Below, piece after piece: positions 11,600 through 22,162 of a stretch of DNA of 64,000 nucleotides. How positions within the stretch are numbered: position 1 is the first letter of the stretch; each line of letters starts with the position of its first letter. The stretch is from Ehretia macrophylla (lineage: Eukaryota > Streptophyta > Magnoliopsida > Boraginales > Ehretiaceae), in the NCBI GenBank assembly GCA_037974665.1, contig CM075765.1:17249648-17313647 (forward strand), given 5' to 3'. The notes beneath the pieces are model-generated. The model ran no database searches. It was not told the origin of the DNA and worked only from the letters and a program-made list of their open reading frames with translations. The translations under genes and the position numbers were made by a program.

Positions 11600-14500
11600 A
11601 AATTGCGCCCTCACAATTCCCTACTTATCTCGCAAACAAGAATGGGTATTGTTGCTCCATTTGGTCACGCATTTCCCAAGTTACATCCTCAACCCCATGG
11701 TGATCCCAAAGCACTTTCACCATTGGAATACTCTTGTTACATAACTCCCGGTCTTGCTCATTTAGAATTCGCATGGGTCTCTCTTCATAGGACATGTTCT
11801 CCCGAAGCTCTAGTGGTTCCGACTCTAGAATATGGGAAGGATCGGGATGGTATTTTCGCAACATTGAAACATTGAACACATTGTGAATATTGGAGAGATT
11901 TGGGGTAGGTCTAACCAATATGCGAGTTTGTCAATTCTTTCCACAATTGTAAACGGCCCAACTTAACTCGGGCTTAATTTCCCACCTTTTCCATGTCTAA
12001 TCAACCCTCTCTGGGGTGACAACTTCAAGAACACCTGGTCACCAACTGCAAACTCTAAATCCCGCCTTCTCTTATCAGCATAACTCTTTTGTCTACTTTG
12101 AGCCGTGAGCATCCTCTTCCGAATCAATTGGACATCCTTCATCTTCTCTATCAACTCCGGCATCAATGTAGGGTCAATGACTTTCATCTCTCCGACTTCG
12201 TCCCAATACAATGGTGACCTACACTTCCGTCCATATAGAGCCTCATAGGGAGCTACACCAATTGTTGCTTGATAACTATTATTATAAGCAAATTCTACCA
12301 AAGGTAAATGTTTCTCCCACGTACATCCAAAATCCATCACACATGCCCTCAACATATCCTCCAACATTTGAATAGTCCTTTCGGATTTCCCATCAGTCTG
12401 TGGGTGATACGCTGTACTGAGCTTCAACTTTGTCCCCAAGGCTTCCTGCAATTTCTGCTAGAACTGAGATGTAAATCTTGGATCTCTATAAGACACAATG
12501 CTAGCTGGCATCCCATGTAACTTCACAATGTTAGCCACATACAACTCGGCTAATTTCTTTACACTGTCAGCCTTGTTTATTGCAATGAAATGAGCGGTCT
12601 TTGCCAATCTATCCACAATGACCCAAACTGCATCATTTTCCAGAGGAGATCTCGGCAACTCCATAACGAAATCCATGGTCACATACTCCTATTTCGAAAG
12701 CGGAATCTCCAAAGGTTGTAGGAGCCTTGCAGGTCTTTGATGTTTAGCCTTCACTCGTTGACATGTCAAGCATCGAGACACAAACTCCGCAATCTCCCGC
12801 TTCATATTATTCCACCAATAGTGTTGTTTTAGATCTCGATACATTTTTGTACCTCCTGGGTGAATGGTGTGTTTAGAATGGTGAGTTTCTTCAAGTACTT
12901 TCTTTTTCAACCCCAGATCATTTGGCACACAAATCCGGTTCCTGAATTTCCATAACTCATTTTCATGCAGCTTGAAATCCAGATTACCGTATTTTATCTT
13001 TTGAAGTTGAGGGTCTTGCTATTGCAACTCTCGGATCTGAGAAAACAAGGTAGGTTTCTTGATTTCCAACCTTGTTAAACTCGTTTTCCGTCTCAATGCA
13101 TCTGCCACCATATTCGCCTTTCCGGGTACATAATTTATGGTACAATTGTAGTCATCTAAAAGTTTCATCCACCTCCTCTGTCGCATGTTCAACTCTTTTT
13201 GAGAAAAGAGATACTTCAAACTCTTATGGTCGGTGAATATCTCAAACTTACTTCCCCATAAGTAATGCCTTCATTTCTTCAATGCAAAGACAATGGCTGC
13301 AAGCTCCAAGTCATGTGTAGGGTAGTTCACCTCATAAGGTTTTAACTTCCGTGATGCATAAGCTATGACTTGATTGTTTTGCATCAACACACAACCTAAC
13401 CCTTCATTTGAAGCATCGCTTTAAATAAAAAACCCTTGGCTTCCTTCAGGCAATGCCACCATAGGAGCAGTTGTCAATCTCCTTTTCAACTCTTGGAAAC
13501 TATTCTCACATTTATCATCCCACACGAAACTAACCTTCTTCTGTGTGAGCCTTGTGAGCGGCTCCGCAAGCTTAGAAAAATCCTTTACAAATCTCCTATA
13601 GTATCCCGCCAAACTGAGAAAACTACGTACCTCGGTGACATTCTTTGGTTTCTTCCATGATTGCACAACATCAATTTTGGTCGAATCCACTGCAATCCCT
13701 TCTTGAGAAATCACGTGTCCCAAGAATGCAACTCGCCTAAGCCAGAACTCGCACTTACTAAACTTGGCGTACAATTGATGCTCTTTCAGTTTCTACAACA
13801 CCAAACGCAAATGCCTTTCGTGTTCCTCCTCGGTCTTGGAATATACCAAGATGTCATCTATGAAAATCATTACCAACTGGTCCAAATACGGTTGGAATAC
13901 CCTGTGCATCAAGTCCATAAAGCGGCGGGAGCATTGGTTAATCCAAATGACATTACATCAAACTCATAATGCCCGTACCTCGTTCTGAAAGCTGACTTAG
14001 GTACATCCTCTTGTTTGATACGGAGTTGATAATATCCTTGCCTCAAGTCAAATTTTGAATAAACCTTGGTTCCTTGAAGTTGATCGAACAATTCATCGAT
14101 CAATGGCAATGGGTACTTGTTTTTAATTGTCACCTAGTTTAACCCCCTGTAATCGATGCACAATCTCAAAGTTTCGGTCCTTCTTCTTCACAAATGAGAC
14201 TGCTACACCCTATGGAGATGAACTAGGTTGTATGAAGCCTTGTAACTGAACCTTCAACTCTTGCGATTCGGTCGGAGCCATACAGTAAGGGGCCTTAGAG
14301 ATTGGTTATGTACCTGGTAGTGTCTCAATCGCAAACTCAATCTCTCTCTCAGGTGGTAATCCCGATAACTCCTCCGATAATACATCAACATATTCTTTCA
14401 CCAATGGCACCTCCGCTAGCTTAACTTGATATGTTGGTTTGTTGATTAAGTAAGCCAAATATGCCTTGCAACCTCTCCTAATGTATTTCACAGCCTTGAC

Positions 14501-15050
14501 CGATGATATCATAGCCCTTCCCGACAAGTCACGTTCTCTTCTCACCATAAGCACAGCTTGTCCCGGTACCCGGAACTCAATAACTTTCGTCCGACAATCT
14601 AATCGTGCATGATGTCGTGATAGCCAGTCCATCCCCAAAATAACCTCATAGTCTCGAAAGATAAGCATTATGAGATCGGCCAAAAATTTTCGATTCCCAA
14701 CCTGTATCTTGCATGCTTTACATGCCAATCTAGTGGTATATTTGGGGCCTATTGGTGTGTTAACTTCTACATGGTATGACAAGTTTTCAACTGGCAACTA
14801 AGTGCGGTATGCACATTTGGGAGTTATGAATGAATGCGTAGCTCCAGTATCAATAAGAACCTTAACCAATTGATTTTGAATCAGGAAGGTACCTTCAATA
14901 ATAGCGGCATCATTTGGGATTACTTCTTGATCCATGGCATAAGCTCGAGCTTGAATTCTTTGGCGTGAGGCATTTCTTGCAAGCTGATTCTGCACACCCT
15001 TATTCTGCTACCTCGGGCAATCCCTAGCCTGGTACTTATCACTTCTGTAC
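11600..15050 (-). pseudogene. Tekay-like pol region remnant (protease, RT, RNase H, integrase, chromodomain)
   Basis: Reading leftward on the minus strand, family motifs appear in normal order: an aspartic protease motif (DTGATHSF, about 14.85 kb), reverse transcriptase ([11 protein letters not shown] and SFGLTNAPA, about 13.9-14.1 kb), RNase H and its linker ([12 protein letters not shown], about 13.1 kb), an integrase zinc finger with a C..C pair (about 12.75 kb), the integrase core ([12 protein letters not shown], about 12.4 kb) and a chromodomain-like end (VKVLWDHHGVEDVTWE, about 11.65 kb). The region no longer forms one reading frame and is treated as a fossil. Confidence 0.9.
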
Positions 15051-15099
15051 CTCAAACACGTGCCCAGTTTCTTCCAACATTGGGCTTCCACATGCCCCC

Positions 15100-16062
15100 T
15101 CTTTTTGCAATAGTTGCACTAGGCACCCTGAGTAGTAGTAGTAGCACCTGCTGTACCACGAGCGGGTTGATTGGCTGGGGCATTAGGCTGTGGCCTAGTA
15201 GCTGTTGGTTTGGCCTGATCCTGGAGCTTCTGGGTCTGGAATGCTCTGCACTGACCCTGAGTCTGAAAGGGCCTCTTGTTCTGTTGAGATAGGCCAACCT
15301 TCATTGCTAATTTCATATCATCAATCCTTGATGCAACTTCATAGATAGCATCATAAGTGTCGAACTCTGCCACTGCCAGCCCATCCTGAATTTTGAGTCT
15401 TAGCTCTTGTTTAAACTTCCATATCTTGGTGGCCGGGGTATGGACCATATGCGGTGCATACTGAGAAAGGTTATCAAATTTCGCCCCATACTTAGCCACC
15501 ATCATGCTTCCTTGCCTCAAGTACATTCCTTCATCTTCTTATCTCGGGAAGCCTCAGATATGTATTTACTCTTGAATACTCTAACAAAGTTCTTCCATGT
15601 AACTGGAGTGTGTTGAACCTCCCATTGATCTCTCACTGTACCCCACCATGTCTCCGCATCACCTTCTAACTGAAAGACAGCATAGGCGACCTTTTTCTCA
15701 TCCACATAGTCCTGTGCAGCGTAAATCTTCTCTATTCGAGACAACCAATACTCTGCCTCTTCACTATTCGGTTGGCCCCTGAACTTCAGAGGGCTGTAAT
15801 ATAAGAAATCCTTGAGGTTATCACCTCCCCTATTACCCTCGTTTCCACCACTGCTACTAGCACCATGATTGTTGTTGTTATTATTATTATTAGTTGCTGC
15901 TGCTGCTGTGACTGCCGCAGTTTCTGCTTGTTGTTCCATAGCCCTACTCATTCTATCGATGACAGTTGCCATCAAATTAAACATTACTTCCCCAGGGTTG
16001 ACTTGATCCGCATTACCCGTTGATTGAGATCCGGTAGTACTGCGGGTGTTAGGTCCTGCCAT
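15100..16062 (-). pseudogene. Tekay-like gag region remnant
   Basis: It starts MAGPNTRSTTG on the minus strand. A Q/A/N-rich linker is followed by a retrotransposon gag core (FRGQPNSEEAEYWL, GDAETWWGTVRDQWE), typical of chromovirus gag. A run of asparagine codons near 15880 is a trinucleotide microsatellite. The region is degraded along with the rest of the element. Confidence 0.85.
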
Positions 16063-17159
16063 TTATAGATATAGAATAGACTGTTAGAGATATGCCCTAA
16101 TGCTATATATTTGGATGACATATATTGGGGCATTTTGACATTTACTTGTATATTATGGCATTCATGTCTATATGTCTGTTTTCATATTGACATAATTAGG
16201 ACATTCATATTCTCCTTCTTTACGTATATGAATGAGTCCATAGTATTTTCATTAGAGGAATGTATTCTAAAAGCGTTTAGAATATGTTGGCGTATTTCCT
16301 TAATATGATAAAAATACTTAAAATATTCATAGTCCTTAGATTATTTGATCGGGACTTTAATAATCAATTACGGACTATCACATGTGTTGTTACCTTTGAT
16401 TAACATAAGGATGTTAATGATAAAGGATGGTGAGCCACGTGCCATAACAGCATAGCGATGCGACTAACAAACATGTGGATGACTATTAGTTGAATAGATC
16501 ATTGAATGTGACGTGAATAACAAATTACATGACTTTGGATTAATAATTTGTTATTCGTTGCGATTGTGCATGTAATCCTTAGACTTGAGACATTACGGTT
16601 GTCATATGTATTAGGGTTTGATTCTAGCGTTTGGACAATAATTGTTTCGACAAACGAGATGAGATACGTCCTCTCACAGTTTCATTCGTCTGGTATAGTG
16701 ATTGACAGGTAGTGGTCAAGAGAGGATCCATTAACCTCCGGCGTGAGGCGATGTCCTATGCGATCTAAGCTCGGTTGTTTAATGAGAAAATCCTTGGTCA
16801 AGGTATGAATGATGGAGAAAGGGTTTTCCATAAGTCATCCCTCATTACACCAATTAGATCTATGCATAGTATCGAGTTTATGAACTTAATCGTATCATGG
16901 TTCTTGTTCGACGGGACAATTAATGGAAGGATTGGATTGCACGATAATCGGCGATTATAAATAGATTCACAAGAAATTGACTTCATTACCGTATATATTG
17001 TCTTGATATGTTACTAGGCGTCACTCTAGAACGTGAGGGTATTCCTAGAATGACAGAGACATTTTCGGAATAGATTGAAAGGGTTTAATCGTCCCTCATT
17101 GCTATACGGTGGTGAATCTAGAGAGTCATACACGTTTGAGTATCATGAATAAAGTTTCT

Positions 17160-17430
17160 ATAATGAGCTTACAATGAGTTTGGAAACGTTAAAGAGTTAA
17201 CGTTGTTGTATTTGGTCATTAAATTGTAATGGACCAAAAGTGTAATTATTGAAGGTGTTGGGGCCAAAGTATAAATATGGAAAGTTAGTTTCCAATTAAT
17301 TAATCTAATATTGATTAGGATTAATTATAATCCAAGAGCCAAGATTTGATCTTATTTGAATTCCATGGCTAAGATTTAATTGGCAAGTTAGTAGAGAATT
17401 ACATATTGTTCCACTAACGAATACAACACA

Positions 17431-17464
<34 letters not shown>

Positions 17465-17465
17465 G

Positions 17466-17521
<56 letters not shown>

Positions 17522-17770
17522 GCCTACACATTACAATAAGTTTGAAAACGTTAAAGAGTTAACGTTATTGTGTTTGGTCATTAAAACGTAATGGGCCAAA
17601 AGTGTAACTATTGAAAGTATTGGGGCCAAAGTATAAATATGGAAAGTTAGTTTCCAATTAATTAATCTAATATTGATTATGATTAATTATAATCTAAGGC
17701 CAAGATTTGATCTTGACTAGATCTATGGCTAGGATTTATTGTGGCAAGAATAATGGATAATTCCATAATT
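17160..17770. repeat. Tandem duplication (period about 365 bp) inside the solo LTR
   Basis: A block running from GAAACGTTAAAGAGTTAACGTT through GGGCCAAAGTATAAATATGG and the following AATTAATCTAATATTGATTA is present twice (about 17180-17400 and 17545-17770) with about 10% difference. An AT microsatellite lies between the copies. Confidence 0.85.
17431..17517. repeat. AT microsatellite
   Basis: Nearly uninterrupted AT dinucleotides with one GGAG interruption. It sits between the two 365-bp duplicates and may have helped them form. Confidence 0.9.
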
Positions 17771-18694
17771 TTCCACTATCCAATATATTTGTATTATATT
17801 GTTGCACAAGACACATAGATGCATTGGAGACATATATGTTGGGAATACACAAGACACTAGGATGTATTGGTGACATATATGTATGTAATGCACAAGACAC
17901 AAAGTTTGCATAGGAAAAATATATGCATAGAAAATATGAAGAGAGATATAACAAAAGATGAGTAAAAAAATTCTGCACATTAATTTTTCTCTTCACTCTC
18001 TATTTTCTCTCTCATATTTTCATCCATAGCTAGAGGGCTTGGGCAGAATTTTTCTCATGCTTTCAACACTTGTGTAAGCTCATCAACCCACCTAAATGGC
18101 TAGTACAAAGATTTGGTTTGTGGAGAAGAAGCTCTTGGATGCTCGTGTGGACGAACTAGACCTTTTGCACGTGTGAAAGACTTGGTCATCATTCTTGTGG
18201 TGCTTCTTCATTCCTTTGGCTAGATCTTCAAGAGGTATACCTTGATAACTCTTGTTCATTCATATATATGCTTATATATGTAGTAGATATGTTGATTACA
18301 TGGACTACACATAAGGTATTATGGTGAATACAAATGATATGTGTTGCTGAAAATTTTTGAAATCAAGTTTTTGCTTCCACCTAGCTCACTATATGTTGTG
18401 ATTCACCTCTTGTAAGCACGATCCTTTCATAGACAACACTCATGGTTATATGACATGTATGTACTATTATACGAGGGTTAGTATAAGTACTATCATTACT
18501 CCTAATACGTTTAATACATATAAGCATACCTAGCGCATAGATTGCACATAAGTAAATATAGCACGTTAAGCACATAGGTTCACATAAGCACGTATAACAC
18601 TAAAGAATATTCGTTCTAAGGTCTTACCTACTAACCAGGGGTTCAAAAACCCAGACTTTGCTAACACAAGCTAGCTCTATACTAACTAAGGCTA

Positions 18695-18706
18695 GCTCTG
18701 ATACCA
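18695..18706 (-). other. Primer-binding site (initiator tRNA-Met)
   Basis: The minus strand reads TGGTATCAGAGC, the standard plant LTR-retroelement site complementary to the 3' end of initiator tRNA-Met. It lies 7 bp inside the 5' LTR. Confidence 0.9.
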
Positions 18707-18713
18707 CTAAAGT

Positions 18714-21326
18714 TGTAACGCCCCGACCCGTATACCTGCAAAAGCTAAGTTCGGAACGCGATATTCATAACTCGTAAATCTGTAAATTGAAAGCTTAACA
18801 ACTTATACGTCCATTTTTATATTCATCAAAGTTCAAAAGTCAACCAAGTCATCGGCCTTAGAAAAGGAAACCATAATTAATTACATATGTACAAGACCTC
18901 AACCCTTCTATTCAAGCATAATGTCTAACCAACATTCAGGTTTCTAGGCCTCAAAAGAATATAAGTATTTAGTTACATTAGAGTCGTCCACAAAAAGTGA
19001 TCACATAAAGAAGAAATCCTTGGGATCACACCAAGAAGTTCCGTCATCATCTTGAGTGGCCTGCTCAAACTCAACCTTACCTGAAATGTTAAAAGAGGGG
19101 TGAGCTAGATCATCACGTATAGCTCAATGAGGGTGAACAAGAAATATTTTCATAAAGGTTTTATCGTTTTCGCAAACGGTTGATAAAACATGTCATGCAC
19201 ATATCCACGGAAAAATATCATTAACACAAGCCTTCAATCAATAATGAGAGGGTCGAGATATTCCAGCAAACCCAGAGGTCCCGTCACTTCCTCTATTAAT
19301 AATGGGAGGGTCGAGATATACCGACAAATCCGGAGGTCCCATCACTTCCTCCATTAGCAATGGTTATAACCGCCGCGCATATACAACTCAAATGTGTTTG
19401 TAATTATCAATGGATGTTAACCAATCAGATAATATTTATGCAAATACAACAATTGCGGAGTTTCAAATAATGTCAAGTATCATGGGATAGAGAAAAGACA
19501 TCAATAGACTACTTAAAACGACAAGAAAACGCAAACACAAGCGAAACTATGGGTCCCTTACAATGTTTCTGCATTACTCTAACTTAGGAGACAATTATAC
19601 CTATGTTTCTGAACTCCAATACATCTGATTTTGGTATAGAAACGAATCTTATCGAATGTAGATAACTCTAGAATCAAACATAACTCAATTCGGAGTTGAA
19701 TTGAGTAAGATATGGCATCCGAAAAAATATCGCGCGAATCTATCAAAAAATCCGGACGAGTCATCCGATCGAGTTACTCGACCGGATTTACCTGACCGGA
19801 TCATGGTCAGAGAGCATCCGGACGAGTCATCCGGTCGAGTTTCTCGATCGGATTTTACTCGATTGGATGGAGCATTTTACACACGAAATTGACTTGTTTT
19901 TGCTCCAAACTTAATTTTTCAAACTCATTTCATGTAGACAACTAAACTCAACCATAAATAACACTAAACCACAAGTTTTCTAGCTCCTAAACTCATACAA
20001 CTCAAGTACAACACCAAATCTTCTCAACATTCAACTTGGCACCCAAGTTCAAAACTCCATTTTTTTTTCTTCCAAACTACCAACAACTCAAGCATATCTT
20101 ACCCATAAATGACTTCACATAACTAATGTCACAACATATTATAATTAACCACAAGTTCTAAAGACAAGTTCAAAGCAAGAATAGCAATGCAACCAATTTT
20201 TGAAACCCTAGATGAACAAGCTAAGTTCAAAATCATGAAATAAGCTTACACATACTCATTATCATGCTTACTACATCTATATAACTCATCAAACATACTT
20301 CACATGTTTTTATAAAACATTTAGAAAACTTCTCTCACCTTGTTCAAGAGTTTGAATGTACGCAATGGTGCAAACAAGGCTTAGAAATGCAAGAAGTTGA
20401 GTTGAAAATGCTATGTAGTGGTGTGATTCTTCATCCCCTTCTTCTTCTCTCTTGTCTTGGTTGAGTTCTCTAGTGTGTGTGTAGAGATTTTGTGTGTGTT
20501 GAGTGGTGTAGTGTGTGTTGTAGGGATTTTGTGTGTGTTTTGAGTGTATTATGTGTTGATAGAATAATATCTAAACCAAAGACCACCTTGCCAGGGCCGT
20601 CTCAAATAATTTGGAGGCCTTGGACGATCATTTAAATAGGGGCCTAATAATTAGGTTTTTTCTCAATTAAAAAAACTATAAATTTTCTACTAAAATAATC
20701 ACTACAAATAAAAGGATATTTCTCAAATATTCTTTCTCTTTATTAAGTCTTTCTTCAGCATATTTCTTGGGCCTTAATAATTAAGCTGTATTTAGTCTAT
20801 TGCATATAAAAAAAATTAATAAAAAAATGAATATAAGTAAAAAAAAATAATTATTTCAAGTTAAGATATATATAAGTATGTAAACAATATCAAAATTTAT
20901 CACATAAAAAAACAAAAAGAAGAGTTGAATGTATACTCTATTCTTTCTTTCTTGGGCCAACCCTACTTTCTTATATTATATGCAAAATTAATATCACAAT
21001 AAACAAAAATCGTTTAAGTACTGACCTTCAATAGTTGAGCCTTCATTAGTTCAAAAATCAATTAAGTGTTAGTTGTTTGACATTTTTTTACTAAATTAGT
21101 ATTTTTTTTTAACTTGGGGCCTCCAATCTAAGGGGGCATTGGGCACCGGCCCAAGTTGCCCATAGTTTGGGCTGGGCCTGCACCTTGCCCTTGCAACTTA
21201 ATGCTATTTATTCCATGTCATTCTAGTTGTAATCTAATTGCTTTAATTAGCTAGCATACAAATTGGAACCCAATTAACGTATAAGACATCTAAATTACTC
21301 AAATGCATGTTAATCAATACAATGCA
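18714..21326 (-). repeat. 5' LTR of the Tekay-like element, carrying a hAT insertion
   Basis: It begins TGTAACGCCCCGACCCG on the plus strand and aligns with 9414-11581 over most of its length. A 589-bp hAT element interrupts it (20592-21180). Its outer border adjoins a duplicated stretch of CACTA flank (21327-21425) instead of a plain 5-bp target duplication. Confidence 0.8.
20592..21180. mobile_element. Non-autonomous hAT element, 589 bp
   Basis: The ends are CAGGGCCGTCTC and, inward from the right, CAGGCCCAGCCC. Perfect 8-bp target duplications CACCTTGC flank it (20584-20591 and 21181-21188), and the uninterrupted site is seen in the other Tekay LTR near 11310. The 8-bp duplication and the CAGGGCCG end are characteristic of hAT transposons. 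The interior is AT-rich with no open frame, so it is non-autonomous. Confidence 0.9.
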
Positions 21327-21425
21327 CAACTCTTGAGTGACAAAATAATTGATTATTGACTTCAATAGAATAATGTCATCTCTGGTATGTTCTTCATATT
21401 TAAAAGAAGCTCGACGAATACTATA
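21327..21425. repeat. 99-bp flank copy, right of the Tekay element
   Basis: Second copy of the sequence at 9315-9413, two differences, same orientation. It then continues into TGTTACATACATTTATC, apparently the original uninterrupted CACTA sequence. Confidence 0.9.
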
Positions 21426-21504
21426 TGTTACATACATTTATCATGTCCTTCTATTTATCCTAGATTTATACTTATTGGATGCTCTTTAACTCCTTAGAAT
21501 AATG

Positions 21505-21634
21505 ATTTACATGCTCAACACGATACTGAACAAGAGGACGAGGAAACTAAAGAAGATGATGATGAAGATGATGATGATGATGGTGGTGATGATGATGATG
21601 GTGTTGTTGTTGATGATGATGAAGATGATGTTTA
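21505..21634 (+). pseudogene. Acidic-tail coding remnant within the CACTA element
   Basis: A GATGAT/GAAGAT-rich stretch reads on the plus strand as a Glu/Asp-rich tail (EQEDEETKEDDDEDDDDD, then more Asp with a short Val run) and ends in TAG at 21632-21634. Acidic C-terminal tails occur in many plant proteins, so this could be the last exon of a degraded element-encoded or captured gene. No start or upstream domain is recognisable. Confidence 0.4.
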
Positions 21635-21869
21635 GAGACTTTGTTAATTTTGTACCAATTATGTTATAATCTTGGACTTATTTACGAACAGATGTAAATA
21701 TTTTATAATTAATTCAACACTAGTTGTGTGCATATTAACTACTATCATTTACTTATTTGTATTTAAATGAATTAAAATTTAAATTAAATAGTTGATATTT
21801 ATTTCTGGTTTCTAATAATTAATAATTATGTATTTTAATTATTAAAAAAGACCAAAAAAAATATAAAGA

Positions 21870-22145
21870 TTGGCGACGATATGGAGACTAAGTGGGTTGG
21901 AGACGGAATGAGGTTGAAGACGGAATACGTTGGAGAAGGTTTGAAGACGGAATGTGATTGGAGACAACTTGGAGACGGAATGTGGTTGAAGACGAAGTTT
22001 TATTGGCGACGGTGTAGAGATGACAATTTTTTTGAGACGAACTAAAATGTCGTCACCAAAGGAGATGAATTGGCGACAGATGATTTTCGTCCTTTTGTCG
22101 TCGCCTAGACCCTTTTGGCGACGAAAATTGGTTGTCACATTTGGC
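21870..22145. repeat. Right subterminal repeats of the CACTA element
   Basis: Seven or more variants of TTGGAGACGGAATG and TTGGCGACG occur in direct orientation. They mirror the motifs in the left subterminal region and support pairing the two ends as one element. Confidence 0.75.
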
Positions 22146-22162
22146 AGTTTTTTTTTGTAGTG

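Larger units (their letters stand above)
16082..18429. mobile_element. Solo-LTR-like insertion of about 2.35 kb in the Tekay leader
   Basis: The insertion begins TGTTAGAGATATGCCC, a start very like copia LTRs of the Angela/SIRE kind. It ends ATCCTTTCA and is flanked by TAGAC on both sides (16077-16081 and 18430-18434). It separates the Tekay gag start from its primer-binding site, so it is younger than the Tekay insertion. It has no gag or pol. The right border rests mainly on the target duplication; the LTR proper could end nearer 18380. It contains an internal 365-bp duplication with a repeated TATA-like motif (see separate entries). Confidence 0.65.
9414..21326 (-). mobile_element. Tekay/Del-like Ty3/gypsy chromovirus, broken, nested in the CACTA element
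   Basis: An LTR retrotransposon fossil on the minus strand. It has LTRs of about 2.2 kb (9414-11581 and 18714-21326), an initiator-Met primer site, a polypurine tract, and recognisable gag, protease, reverse transcriptase, RNase H, integrase and a C-terminal chromodomain-like region. The chromodomain and domain order place it in the chromoviruses, most like Tekay/Del. The coding region is broken, with about a dozen breaks. It has itself received a solo-LTR-like insertion (16082-18429) and a hAT element (20592-21180). The LTRs differ by roughly 4-6% in stretches compared by eye, suggesting an insertion some 1.5-2.5 million years ago at the usual plant rate. Confidence 0.85.
8026..22162. mobile_element. 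Non-autonomous CACTA (En/Spm-like) element, host of nested insertions
   Basis: The right end reads inward as CACTACAAAAAAAACTGCC and the left end as CACGATAAGAAAAACTA, matching at about 13 of 17 positions. Flanking triplets are TTA (8023-8025) and TCA (22163-22165), an imperfect 3-bp target duplication. Both ends carry dense subterminal repeats built on GGAGACGG, GTCTCCAA and GGCGACG (8050-8590 and 21870-22140), as CACTA elements do. Removing the nested Tekay element leaves only about 2 kb, with no TNP2-like transposase, so it is non-autonomous. The left terminal base change suggests it is no longer mobile. Confidence 0.8.
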
